Of a stretch of DNA of 12,461 nt, positions 1-7,390 are shown piece by piece. Every line of letters begins with the position of its first letter. Position 1 is the stretch's first letter. This DNA is from UBA3263 sp964554335 (lineage in GTDB: Bacteria > Bacteroidota > Bacteroidia > Bacteroidales > Muribaculaceae). The stretch spans positions 1 through 12,461 of the forward strand of contig CAZKOF010000057.1 in the NCBI GenBank assembly GCA_964554335.1, given 5' to 3'. A program made the translations under genes and the position numbers. The notes under the pieces were generated by a model that was not told where the DNA came from, ran no database searches, and worked only from the letters and a program-made list of their open reading frames with translations.

Positions 1-1
1 C

Positions 2-37
2 GACCTCATGGCAGAGATCGGCTGGGATATTACGTAA
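2..37 (+). CDS. Possible C-terminal end of an unidentified gene (partial)
   Basis: The first bases stay open in frame 2 and read DLMAEIGWDIT before a TAA stop. Right after the stop the sequence becomes strongly AT-rich, as is usual downstream of a gene. Endings of the type 'xxIGW' occur in some secreted metalloproteases, but eleven residues cannot identify a family. The call rests only on this change in composition and a plausible peptide, so it may be chance. Bases 38-143 after it hold nothing I recognise: no GC-rich hairpin and no promoter box. Confidence 0.25.
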   Translation, partial: DLMAEIGWDIT

Positions 38-143
38 CTTCAATGAAAGTTATAGATTAACAGATTTATTGTTTTTTTATTCATAGGGATTTGTAGTTAT
101 ATAATGATTATTTGTACTTTCCTAACATTTTATCCAACAGAGT

Positions 144-764
144 TCATAACTCAGTCCTTATTACTTTATACCACCAATCCCATGAGTAGCCTGCAGAGGG
201 GTGGTACACCCACAGGACTCGTGTCTCTTTGCCGTTAGCGAGACGGTAGTAACCGTTCTTTACTTTGTTGTCATCTATTTCAAGGGGGACTGCTTCACGC
301 CAACGTTCACCCCCCGGAAGGAGGTCATACATGCGGGTTACACCCCATGCGATAATCAAGTCGGGTTGCAATTCATCAATGACTTCAAAGAATGCTTCTT
401 CGGAATCACGGAAATCAACCCATTCGGGAGATTCGCGTGGGCTGTCTACCGCTTTCTGCACATAGTTGTAGAAAGCAAGCGAATTCCAAATTTTACGGCT
501 TTCTTCGAGGTCGGTTTCGTGATTGACGAGCGAACGCTCAAACTTGCGGAATGTGCCGGTCCATGAGCCGGTTTTTCCACTAAGAAGGACTTCGATACAG
601 TTTTTAGACGTGAAGTCGGCACATTCCTCGGCATTTTCAACTTGTCCGCAGTCGTCACATCCCTGACAACGATGAGCCTCGCCTAAAACGAGGATCTTCT
701 TGCCGAACATGCCGCCCGAATCATAGTCCTTGCCAACCCAAGGTTTGAAAAAGACTTTTTTCAT
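144..764 (-). CDS. Uracil-DNA-glycosylase-like fold protein with a cysteine cluster, function unknown
   Basis: This 206-residue protein resembles the uracil-DNA glycosylase superfamily. A hydrophobic strand leads into LGEAH (residues 27-31), where that fold has its first active-site loop. An aromatic WNSLAFYNY segment sits at 93-101. A second strand, PDLIIAWG, lies at 134-141. The segment VYHPSAGYSWDW (187-198) sits where the family has its HPS-type DNA-binding loop. Directly after the first motif come Cys33, Cys36, Cys39, Cys48 and Cys56, which could bind a metal or Fe-S cluster. There is no signal peptide or membrane segment. No partner gene sits beside it, and it is transcribed away from the damage-response pair at 1348. 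I infer a DNA- or nucleotide-acting enzyme. The reading frame looks real, but the family call is moderate and the substrate is unknown. Confidence 0.72.
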   Translation of the reverse strand: MKKVFFKPWVGKDYDSGGMFGKKILVLGEAHRCQGCDDCGQVENAEECADFTSKNCIEVLLSGKTGSWTGTFRKFERSLVNHETDLEESRKIWNSLAFYNYVQKAVDSPRESPEWVDFRDSEEAFFEVIDELQPDLIIAWGVTRMYDLLPGGERWREAVPLEIDDNKVKNGYYRLANGKETRVLWVYHPSAGYSWDWWYKVIRTEL

Positions 765-827
765 TATTGGTTTCTCTTTACCGCAGGGCTCACCTCATTG
801 GCTATGATGATGGTTTATAAAGGAAAT

Positions 828-918
828 GCGTGAGAGCCGTACTGTTTGCTCGCTCTACAAACGGAGGCTCTGGAATTGCCCGGTAAAGTTGAACGAGCAA
901 ACTTGCAGAGCCTCACGC
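828..918. repeat. Interleaved perfect inverted repeats (possible pseudoknot or structured element)
   Basis: Three sets of arms are visible. GTTTGCTCG (844-852) pairs with CGAGCAAAC (894-902). GAGGCTCTG (864-872) pairs with CAGAGCCTC (906-914). GCGTGAG (828-834) pairs with CTCACGC (912-918) and is symmetrical around the first pair. The first two 9-bp pairs are perfect and interleave (arm order A, B, A', B'). They can therefore form either a pseudoknot or alternate folds. The outer 7-bp pair shares bases 912-914 with the second pair. No gene covers this stretch. The structure is seen directly; its nature is open. Confidence 0.6.
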
Positions 919-1245
919 AGAATATGCCATACGACCAAACTTAACGCTCACGCGTTGTGTCAGGACGGAATATACATATCCACTAAGACATCTACTGTTT
1001 GCTACATTCCTGACTTTACCATTGAATTTTCCAGATTCCTGATAGCCAAGAAAGAGCGCCGAGTAAACGCTTTTCGTATGTTTTGCAGCCCCACCCACAT
1101 TGCCCTTGACCGGGCTCTGCGATGCGGTCTGCGACTACAAAGGCACATAAAAAAACGGATTTTTCATGTATTTTTGTTTAAAAAAGTGCAGTAGTATGGT
1201 AAAAACTTTTTGAGACAAATCTCATCAGGTCAGCCATTCTAAATG

Positions 1246-1274
1246 AAAGAGCCGTGCGGAGGCTTTGACTTTTT
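1246..1274 (+). terminator. Weak hairpin plus T tract, possible terminator
   Basis: AGCC (1250-1253) pairs with GGCT (1261-1264) around a 7-nt loop. Two further A-T pairs can form after a bulged G, and a run of five T follows at 1270-1274. The stem is short, so this is a weak candidate. It would end plus-strand transcription coming from the unexplained repeat region, before the promoter box at 1309. Confidence 0.25.
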
Positions 1275-1308
1275 ATTCTGCCGGTCTAAAAATTACAAGA
1301 TTTTTGCT

Positions 1309-1316
1309 TACTTTTG
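1309..1316 (+). promoter_or_regulatory. Bacteroidota -7 promoter box (TACTTTTG)
   Basis: TACTTTTG matches the Bacteroidota primary sigma factor -7 consensus TAnnTTTG and is followed by C. It lies 31 nt before the ATG at 1348, which gives a start site near 1322 and a short leader. I see no TTTG -33 box at the usual 19-21 nt spacing, so the match rests on the -7 element only. Confidence 0.5.
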
Positions 1317-1347
1317 CGGTCTAATCAGTAACATTAACTGAGACGAT

Positions 1348-1962
1348 ATGAGTAACGAAATTCTATATGTGCTGCTTCCTGATTTTGCGGAGCATGAAAT
1401 GGTCTATCTCGCTCAGGCAGTAGCGTCCGATGACTTTGCAATGAAAGAGAGTCCGAAATACGTCAACAAGATTGTGGCCCCGGATATGGATCCGGTCAAG
1501 GCCATCGGAGGCTTTCGCATGATTCCTGACTATTCATTCAACACGATGCCCGATGATTATGCAGCACTGATACTTATCGGCGGTTTCGGGTGGGATACTC
1601 CGATTGCCGATAAGGTTGCGCCGATTGTTGCCAAAGCCGTTGCCACCGGGAAAATTGTCGGAGCAATATGCAACGCGGCTTCATTTATGGCGAAACATGG
1701 GTTACTCAACGACATAAAACATACCGGCAACGGTATTGACCAACTAAAGCACCGGGGCGGCGAAAACTATCTCAATGCGGACGGTTATCAGCACGAACAG
1801 GCGGTAACAGACCGACGCATCGTGACCGCTAACGGGTCGGCCAATCTTGAATTTGCAAAGGAGCTGCTGCTATTGCTTGAAAATGACACTCCCGAGCGCA
1901 TCGAGATGTATTATCAATTCAACAAACAGGGCTTCTGCCGGATATTCAAATCAAATGATTGA
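1348..1962 (+). CDS. DJ-1/PfpI family protein
   Basis: This 204-residue protein has the type-1 glutamine amidotransferase-like fold of the DJ-1/PfpI superfamily. It starts with the strand ILYVLLPDFAEHE, which supplies the conserved acidic residue (Glu15 or Glu17). The strand LILIGG (74-79) precedes the nucleophile elbow GAICNAAS (105-112), which carries the reactive Cys108. His125 sits in HTGN, where family members place a histidine. Known members include cysteine chaperones, proteases and glyoxalase or deglycase-type enzymes; the sequence alone does not say which applies here. It is cytosolic, with no signal peptide. The last 8 nt overlap the start of the alkylation repair gene, so the two are probably translationally coupled. 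The start follows a TAnnTTTG box. Confidence 0.93.
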   Translation: MSNEILYVLLPDFAEHEMVYLAQAVASDDFAMKESPKYVNKIVAPDMDPVKAIGGFRMIPDYSFNTMPDDYAALILIGGFGWDTPIADKVAPIVAKAVATGKIVGAICNAASFMAKHGLLNDIKHTGNGIDQLKHRGGENYLNADGYQHEQAVTDRRIVTANGSANLEFAKELLLLLENDTPERIEMYYQFNKQGFCRIFKSND

Positions 1963-2698
1963 AGCTGCCGACATTGAGAGCGCGTTGTTGAGCATGGCCG
2001 ATGAGCGGCAGGCACGGCAGTTATTGAGGTTTTTCAAAGCCGGACCGGGAGAGTATGGCGAGGGCGACAGGTTCATCGGGCTTCGAAATCCACAGGTGCG
2101 AATGGTGGTAAAAGAAGCCAGGAAGGAAACGCCGCTTTCAGAGGCCGTAAAACTCGTCAGGTCCGACCTGCATGAAGTGCGCCTCTGCGGACTTCTGATA
2201 ATGGTTGAACAGTATCTTCAGGCCATGAAGAAGAAGGACAACGCAGCCATGCAGCTGATTTTTGATACCTACACCTCGCTTCACCGTCATATCAACAACT
2301 GGGACCTCGTTGATCTTTCGGCAATAAAAATCGTCGGGAACCATGAAGTGCTCAATCCCGACGTCACGCTGCCGGATGAATGGATCAAGCCCGAGGGGCA
2401 CACGCTTTGGCAGCAGCGCATCGCAATGGTTAGCACATGGATACTTACCCGCCACGGACTTGCAGACATATGCTTCAAACGTGCCGGGTATCTGTTGTCA
2501 AGTCCCCACGACCTCCTGCACAAAGCGGCAGGGTGGATGCTCCGCGAGGCATGGAAAAAAGGATACCGCCACGAATTGCGGACCTTCCTTAATGACAATG
2601 TGAGCAAAATGCCATCCGTAATGCTCTCCTATGCATGCGAACAGATGCCGGCCGACGAACGCCGCGACTGGCAACAGAAAAGGAAATCACCAAAGTAG
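1955..2698 (+). CDS. AlkD-type DNA alkylation repair protein (HEAT-like repeats)
   Basis: This 247-residue helical protein belongs to the AlkC/AlkD family of DNA glycosylases, which remove positively charged alkylated purines. The diagnostic stretch NNWDLVDLSA holds Trp116 and Asp120. These correspond to the Trp and catalytic Asp known from Bacillus AlkD. QQRIAMVSTW holds Arg155, and the helix KAAGWMLREAWKK holds Trp194, matching the remaining DNA-contacting residues. The length agrees with AlkD (about 240). I chose the ATG at 1955 because it begins the family-like N-terminus. The frame stays open back to 1847, but that part only shadows the upstream gene. The start lies 8 nt inside that gene. 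The stop is one base from the stop of the convergent trkH. Confidence 0.92.
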   Translation: MIEAADIESALLSMADERQARQLLRFFKAGPGEYGEGDRFIGLRNPQVRMVVKEARKETPLSEAVKLVRSDLHEVRLCGLLIMVEQYLQAMKKKDNAAMQLIFDTYTSLHRHINNWDLVDLSAIKIVGNHEVLNPDVTLPDEWIKPEGHTLWQQRIAMVSTWILTRHGLADICFKRAGYLLSSPHDLLHKAAGWMLREAWKKGYRHELRTFLNDNVSKMPSVMLSYACEQMPADERRDWQQKRKSPK

Positions 2699-2699
2699 G

Positions 2700-4166
2700 T
2701 CAGCGGCGCCAGAACGAGGAGGAGAAGAGCACGAGGACGGAGTAGATTTCCAGACGGCCGGTAAGCATTAGAGCGGCCAAAATATAATGAGCCGCCGGAT
2801 TCAATCTTAAATAATCGCAGCCGATTACGCTGTCGACATTCGACAGGCTCGCATTGCTCATTGCCCCGAGGGCAGAGACGAACGAGTCGCCCGCGGGGAT
2901 ACCGCTGGCAGAAAGCAGCAATGCACCTCCGGCGGTCAACATCGCGAAAAGGCATAGGAACGCCACCACCGCTATGACCCGTGTCGAAGGGACCACGTTG
3001 TTACTTATTCTGACCGGAAGCACCGCATTCGGGCGCAACGCGCGCTTGACGGAGTTTTTAAGAAACTTCAGCAGATAGACAATGCGGTCAATTTTGGCAC
3101 CGCCCGACGTTGAACCGGCACAACCACCGGTAAACATCAATATCATTGCGATGGCGGCAATCGCCGGGCCCCAGCTATCGAAACTCGACAACATATAGCC
3201 CGTAGAGGTTATGATGCTGACAACCTGAAAGAGGGGGTCAACCGTGACGCTCTGCCAACCTGTGTATGCCCCGTTCAGAACAATACCGAGCACGAATGCA
3301 ACGAAAGCACACAAAATCACCTTGCAATATGTCAGAAACGCCTCGTTATGCAAGACCGCCTCGGGGCGACCGGTAGCAACCCTGTGGACCAACGCGAAGT
3401 TAACACCGCCGAGAAACATGAACACGGTAATCACACCTTTCACATAGACAGTTCCGAAACTGTTTATTCCGACAGAACTGGTCGAGAATCCACCGGTCGA
3501 CATCGTTGCAAAGGCATGGCAAGCCGCCTCAAACACAGACATCGGTCCGAGACACAACAGTCCGAAGAGCACGAGAGTGAGCATGATATAGATGATCCAC
3601 AACTTCCGGGCAGTCTCGGAAATGCGCGGGCTGACCTTATCTTGCGAAATCTTGTTTTGCTCTGCATTGAAAAGCTGCATTCCCCCTGAGGAATTCAACA
3701 TCGGCACGAGAGCGAGAGTGAACAGTATAATCCCCAATCCTCCAATCCACTCGGAGAGACAATGCCAGATATGGATCGCATTACTGAGGTCGTCGGTCGA
3801 CGCAACCAGCGTGGCCCCCGTGGTTGTAAATCCGCTCATGGCCTCGAAGAAGGCAGCAGAAAAGCTCATGCGGGTTGTAGGGGCCAGCATGTAAGGCACC
3901 AGGCCGAAAAGAGAAAAGACAATCCAAATCGACGTTGTCAGCAACACTGCGTCATACTTGCCCATGTCGCGCCTGCTCGGACGGAAGCCGAAGAAACCGC
4001 AGAGCCCCACAGACAAAGTCAGAGCAGCACTAATGGCGAACGCGTGCATCGCGCCGGTTTCACCATTGGCCAACGCAACAAACAACGGCACCAGCATGAA
4101 CCCGGCCTCAAACAGAAGCAGAGAGCAGAGGGTCTTGCCGATTATCGCGAGATTAAGCCGCCGCAT
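2700..4166 (-). CDS. trkH: TrkH-type potassium uptake channel subunit
   Basis: This 488-residue integral membrane protein is the ion-conducting subunit of a Trk/Ktr potassium system. Four membrane-pore-membrane repeats can be followed by their filter segments: TTTGAT (114-119), STGGFST (223-229), TSTGY (320-324) and a fourth region at SNAS (437-440). A glycine-rich loop, GGCAGSTSGG, is at 347-356. The C-terminus, GRLEIYSVLVLFSSSFW, is typical of the family. The fourth filter lacks the glycine-proline-glycine pattern of E. coli and Vibrio TrkH and has serine where a glycine is expected. The ATG shares one base with the stop of trkA (TGATG on the minus strand), so the two are co-translated. No terminator follows; the convergent alkylation repair gene ends one base away. 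Confidence 0.95.
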   Translation of the reverse strand: MRRLNLAIIGKTLCSLLLFEAGFMLVPLFVALANGETGAMHAFAISAALTLSVGLCGFFGFRPSRRDMGKYDAVLLTTSIWIVFSLFGLVPYMLAPTTRMSFSAAFFEAMSGFTTTGATLVASTDDLSNAIHIWHCLSEWIGGLGIILFTLALVPMLNSSGGMQLFNAEQNKISQDKVSPRISETARKLWIIYIMLTLVLFGLLCLGPMSVFEAACHAFATMSTGGFSTSSVGINSFGTVYVKGVITVFMFLGGVNFALVHRVATGRPEAVLHNEAFLTYCKVILCAFVAFVLGIVLNGAYTGWQSVTVDPLFQVVSIITSTGYMLSSFDSWGPAIAAIAMILMFTGGCAGSTSGGAKIDRIVYLLKFLKNSVKRALRPNAVLPVRISNNVVPSTRVIAVVAFLCLFAMLTAGGALLLSASGIPAGDSFVSALGAMSNASLSNVDSVIGCDYLRLNPAAHYILAALMLTGRLEIYSVLVLFSSSFWRR

Positions 4167-5500
4167 CAGCTGAAGAGTTTTTCAAATTTATGTATCGCGC
4201 CCGAAAGACAGAAAACCACTACCCTATCGCCACCTCTAATGACCGTGTTACCGCCGACGAGCTGACCACGACCGTCCCTTATAAGTCCGGCAATGGTCAT
4301 ATCGGAATTAAGTTTGAGGTCCTTGATTGCGGCGCGTGTAATCTTGCTTCCCTCCTTGACCTCAATCTCGGCGACCTCGGCATCGGCCAACGCCATCACT
4401 TTGGCATTTTCGGAATCCTGGTCGAGCATACGCTGGAAAATGGCACCTGCGGCGAGGAGCTTTTTATTGACAACCGTGCCGATATTCAGGGCCTCGGCCT
4501 CGCCGATATACTGGATATTCTCGACCTCGGCAATAGTCTTTCTGACGCCAAGTTCCTTTGCGGTAAGACAGGCAAGGATATTACTCTCGGACGAGTCCGA
4601 CAGAGCAAGAAAAACATCGATATTTGCAATTCCCTCCTCGATGAGCAGATCATTGTCGCGTCCGTCGCCGCAAACGACGTCGACTCCCGGGCAACGCTCG
4701 GCGAGTCTGAGACACTTGTCGGCATCCGGGTCGATGACCTTTATGTCATATGCATCACCGATCATGTTGCACAGTCGCCCGGTAATCCGGCTGCCTCCGA
4801 GAATCATTATATTTTTGACCGCGTGTTCACTCTTGCCGCAAATACGGCGCAGGTCAGCGACATCTTCAGGCCGCGTCATGATATAGACTATATCACCTGC
4901 CATGATCACATCGTTACCACCGGGGATAATCGTGTCATGCCTGCGGCGAATGGCGGAAACGTGAAACTTATGTCCCATGGCACCGAACTCACGCAGGCTC
5001 ATTCCTGCAATCCCGGCGTTATCGCGGAGCTTGACGCCGACAAGAATCAATTCGCCATTCCACATTTCAAACCAGTTGCGCACCCAGGTATGACGCAGTG
5101 CAATGAGGATTTCCTTAGCGGCGTAATATTCGGGATAGATTACCGAATCAACCCCATGTGCATGGAAGAAAGGCATGTGTTCCTCCATCATATACTCGAA
5201 GTTATCTATTCGGGCAACGGTTTTACGCGCACCCATAGACTTTGCAATCGCACAGGCCGCGATATTATCAGTTTCAAACGGAGTCACGGCGACAAAGAGG
5301 TCACACTTTCCCGCGCGCGCCTCGGCAAGGGTAGCAAACGACGTCGGCAAGCCGCAGACGGTCCGCAGGTTATATTTGGCGTCGAGCGGATCGAGTTTGG
5401 CGGCATCGCGGTCAACGAGCACGATGTCCTGGTTCTCGCGGCTCAACAACGTAGCGAGGTGAGACCCGACTTCTCCGGCTCCGACAATAAGGATTTTCAT
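4166..5500 (-). CDS. trkA: TrkA, NAD(H)-binding gating subunit of the Trk potassium system
   Basis: This 444-residue cytosolic protein has two RCK units, as in E. coli TrkA (458). The first Rossmann motif is GAGEVG (7-12), with Asp30 in VLVDRD to hold the ribose. The second starts at IMILGGSRITG (231-241), with Asp257 in VIDPD. Each Rossmann domain is followed by a TrkA-C-like domain (about 140-220 and 370-444). The protein binds nucleotide and sits as a ring under TrkH to control potassium flux. It overlaps dxs by 4 nt (ATGA) and trkH by 1 nt, which supports a single transcript and a working TrkA-TrkH pair. The exact antisense frame is open for 455 codons, but that is a codon-usage shadow. 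Confidence 0.96.
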   Translation of the reverse strand: MKILIVGAGEVGSHLATLLSRENQDIVLVDRDAAKLDPLDAKYNLRTVCGLPTSFATLAEARAGKCDLFVAVTPFETDNIAACAIAKSMGARKTVARIDNFEYMMEEHMPFFHAHGVDSVIYPEYYAAKEILIALRHTWVRNWFEMWNGELILVGVKLRDNAGIAGMSLREFGAMGHKFHVSAIRRRHDTIIPGGNDVIMAGDIVYIMTRPEDVADLRRICGKSEHAVKNIMILGGSRITGRLCNMIGDAYDIKVIDPDADKCLRLAERCPGVDVVCGDGRDNDLLIEEGIANIDVFLALSDSSESNILACLTAKELGVRKTIAEVENIQYIGEAEALNIGTVVNKKLLAAGAIFQRMLDQDSENAKVMALADAEVAEIEVKEGSKITRAAIKDLKLNSDMTIAGLIRDGRGQLVGGNTVIRGGDRVVVFCLSGAIHKFEKLFS

Positions 5501-7368
5501 AACAAGGATTTTGCCTCGCGGGCAATCGACCCGGAGTCAAGTCCGCAAAGGCTATAGAGTTCATCAGGAGTTCCGTGGGGCACGAATCTGTCGGTTGGCA
5601 GTCCGAGGCGCTTCACTTTAACTAACGCACCGTTATCGACGAGCCATTCGGTCACGGCAGAACCGAGGCCGCCGTCGCGAATGCCATCTTCGACCGTCAG
5701 TACCGGGCACCCCTTTGCGGCAACCTCGCGCATAATATCCTCGTCGAGCGGACGCAGGAAAATCATGTCATATAGAGCGGCCGATACGCCCTGTTGCTTC
5801 AGCAGCTCAACGGCCTTGACCGCGGCGCTTTTCATTGCACCAATCGAGAGGATAACAACGTCGCTGCCGTCACATACCTTCAGACCCCGGCCAACAGGCA
5901 CAGATTCAAGCGGCGCGTCAGGATTTCCGATAGAAGTTCCGCGCGGATAGCGTATAGCAAAGGGACCGTCGGAATTTTGAGCGGCAGTTGCCATGAGTCG
6001 ACGCAACTGCGACGCATCGGAAGGGGCGGCAATGGTTATCCCGGCAATCGAACGCAGGTAGGCAAGGTCGAGAGCGCCATGGTGGGTAGCGCCGTCCTCA
6101 CCGACAATTCCGGCACGGTCAATGCAGAAAGTGACGGGGAGTTTCGCCAACGCAACGTCGTGGAAAATGTGGTCGTATGCGCGTTGGAGAAAAGAACTGT
6201 AGATAGCGACAAAGGGCTTCATGCCATCCTTTGCCAGTCCACCGGCAAAAGTAACTGCATGACCCTCTGAAATTCCTACGTCGAAGACGCGCTCGGGAAA
6301 CGCGGCCTGCATCGTCGAGACAGAGGTTCCGGAGAGCATCGCTGCGGTTATGCCAACAATGCGGTCATCGCGGCGAGCCAGTTCGGTCAGGGTATCGCCG
6401 AACACATCCTGCCACTTGGGGCGGAGCGATGCGGCACTGATTCGCTTGCCGGTCGCGACGTCGAACCTGCCCGGCGCATGCCAATGGGAAGGGTCGGCCT
6501 CGGCCGGAGCATAGCCCGCACCTTTGCGGGTCCGCAGATGAAGCAGCTTTGGACCCTCCATGTTCTTGATATCATTGAGCACACTGACGAGTTTCTCCAC
6601 GTCGTTACCGTCGAAAGGGCCGAAATAACGGATATTCAGTCCCTCGAAGATGTTCTGCTGGCGGCTGACAAGCGCCTTCAGGCTATTGGCGAACCGCATG
6701 ATGGGGCCACGTGCATTTTCAGACACGAGGCCGAGCTTGCGGAAAAGACGATAGGTCTTATAACGGAAATCATTATAGCGGCGCGACGTGTTGAGATGAG
6801 AAAGATAACGGCTGAGAGAGCCCACGTTGGGGTCGATGCTCATTTCGTTATCGTTCAAAATTATGAGGACGTTGTTTGGGGTGTTGGCAACATTGTTGAG
6901 ACCTTCAAAAGCGAGTCCACCGGAAATCGAGGCATCGCCGATGACGGCAACCACGTTGCGGCGCGGGTTCTCATTACGCAACCTCGAGGCCAGACTCATT
7001 CCGAGAGCGGCCGAAATGCTATTTGAAGCATGACCGGCGGTAAAGGTGTCATATTCGCTCTCGGCCGGCGACGGAAAGCCGCAAAGTCCTCCGAACTTGC
7101 GGTTGGTCGAGAAACGGTCGCGCCGTCCGGTGAGGAGTTTATGGGCATACGCCTGATGACCGACATCCCAAACGATGCGGTCATAAGGCGTGTTGAATAC
7201 ATAATGGAGAGACACGGCAATCTCCACCGCACCCATGCTTGAGGCAAAGTGGCCCGGGTTTAGCGAGAGCTCATGAATAAGTGTGCGGCGAAGCTCGTCG
7301 CACACCTGAGGAAGCTGCTCCGTGGATAGGGAGCGTAATTCTTCCGGCGAATTCACAACGATGCTCAT
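5497..7368 (-). CDS. dxs: 1-deoxy-D-xylulose-5-phosphate synthase
   Basis: This 623-residue enzyme condenses pyruvate and glyceraldehyde 3-phosphate to DXP, the first step of the MEP isoprenoid pathway, with thiamine diphosphate and magnesium. Visible motifs are WDVGHQAYAHKLLTGR (67-82), TAGHASNSISAALGM (110-124), the cofactor motif GDASISGG (144-151) with Asn172 and Asn174 in LNDNEM, and SHWHAP (294-299). DVGISEGHA (363-371) contains Glu368, the conserved cofactor-activating glutamate. GEDGATHHG (423-431) and IRYPRG (472-477) follow. The length fits the family. GDA replaces the common GDG, which I believe is frequent in Bacteroidota. It lies 22 nt after spt and overlaps trkA by 4 nt. Confidence 0.97.
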   Translation of the reverse strand: MSIVVNSPEELRSLSTEQLPQVCDELRRTLIHELSLNPGHFASSMGAVEIAVSLHYVFNTPYDRIVWDVGHQAYAHKLLTGRRDRFSTNRKFGGLCGFPSPAESEYDTFTAGHASNSISAALGMSLASRLRNENPRRNVVAVIGDASISGGLAFEGLNNVANTPNNVLIILNDNEMSIDPNVGSLSRYLSHLNTSRRYNDFRYKTYRLFRKLGLVSENARGPIMRFANSLKALVSRQQNIFEGLNIRYFGPFDGNDVEKLVSVLNDIKNMEGPKLLHLRTRKGAGYAPAEADPSHWHAPGRFDVATGKRISAASLRPKWQDVFGDTLTELARRDDRIVGITAAMLSGTSVSTMQAAFPERVFDVGISEGHAVTFAGGLAKDGMKPFVAIYSSFLQRAYDHIFHDVALAKLPVTFCIDRAGIVGEDGATHHGALDLAYLRSIAGITIAAPSDASQLRRLMATAAQNSDGPFAIRYPRGTSIGNPDAPLESVPVGRGLKVCDGSDVVILSIGAMKSAAVKAVELLKQQGVSAALYDMIFLRPLDEDIMREVAAKGCPVLTVEDGIRDGGLGSAVTEWLVDNGALVKVKRLGLPTDRFVPHGTPDELYSLCGLDSGSIAREAKSLL

Positions 7369-7390
7369 GCCGCGACTCGACGGAGTGAGG

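Larger units (their letters stand above)
765..1347. other. 583-bp intergenic region with repeats and small hairpins
   Basis: This gap lies between two divergent genes. It contains the interleaved inverted repeats at 828-918, described separately. An 11-bp direct repeat, TACTGTTTGCT, occurs at 840-850 and 993-1003. The 8-bp pair GGTAAAGT (882-889) and ACTTTACC (1013-1020) is inverted. A small palindrome, TGAGA-CAAA-TCTCA, lies at 1211-1224. A weak hairpin followed by T residues lies at 1246-1274, and a promoter box at 1309-1316. Plus-strand frame 826-1194 is open for 122 codons, but its product has no recognisable domain and its start falls inside the inverted repeat. I therefore do not call a gene. 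The stretch could be a repeat element, an RNA gene or a decayed mobile element. Confidence 0.5.

Noticed and set aside
826..1194. 122-codon plus-strand frame in the intergenic gap
   Set aside because: It has no promoter or recognisable domain, is rich in Cys and Arg, and begins inside the inverted repeat. It is better read as non-coding, although homologues could change that.
4190..5557. 455-codon plus-strand open frame opposite trkA
   Set aside because: It sits exactly codon-on-codon antisense to trkA, which has all family motifs. The frame is open because TTA, CTA and TCA codons are rare in these genes. The peptide shows no domain.
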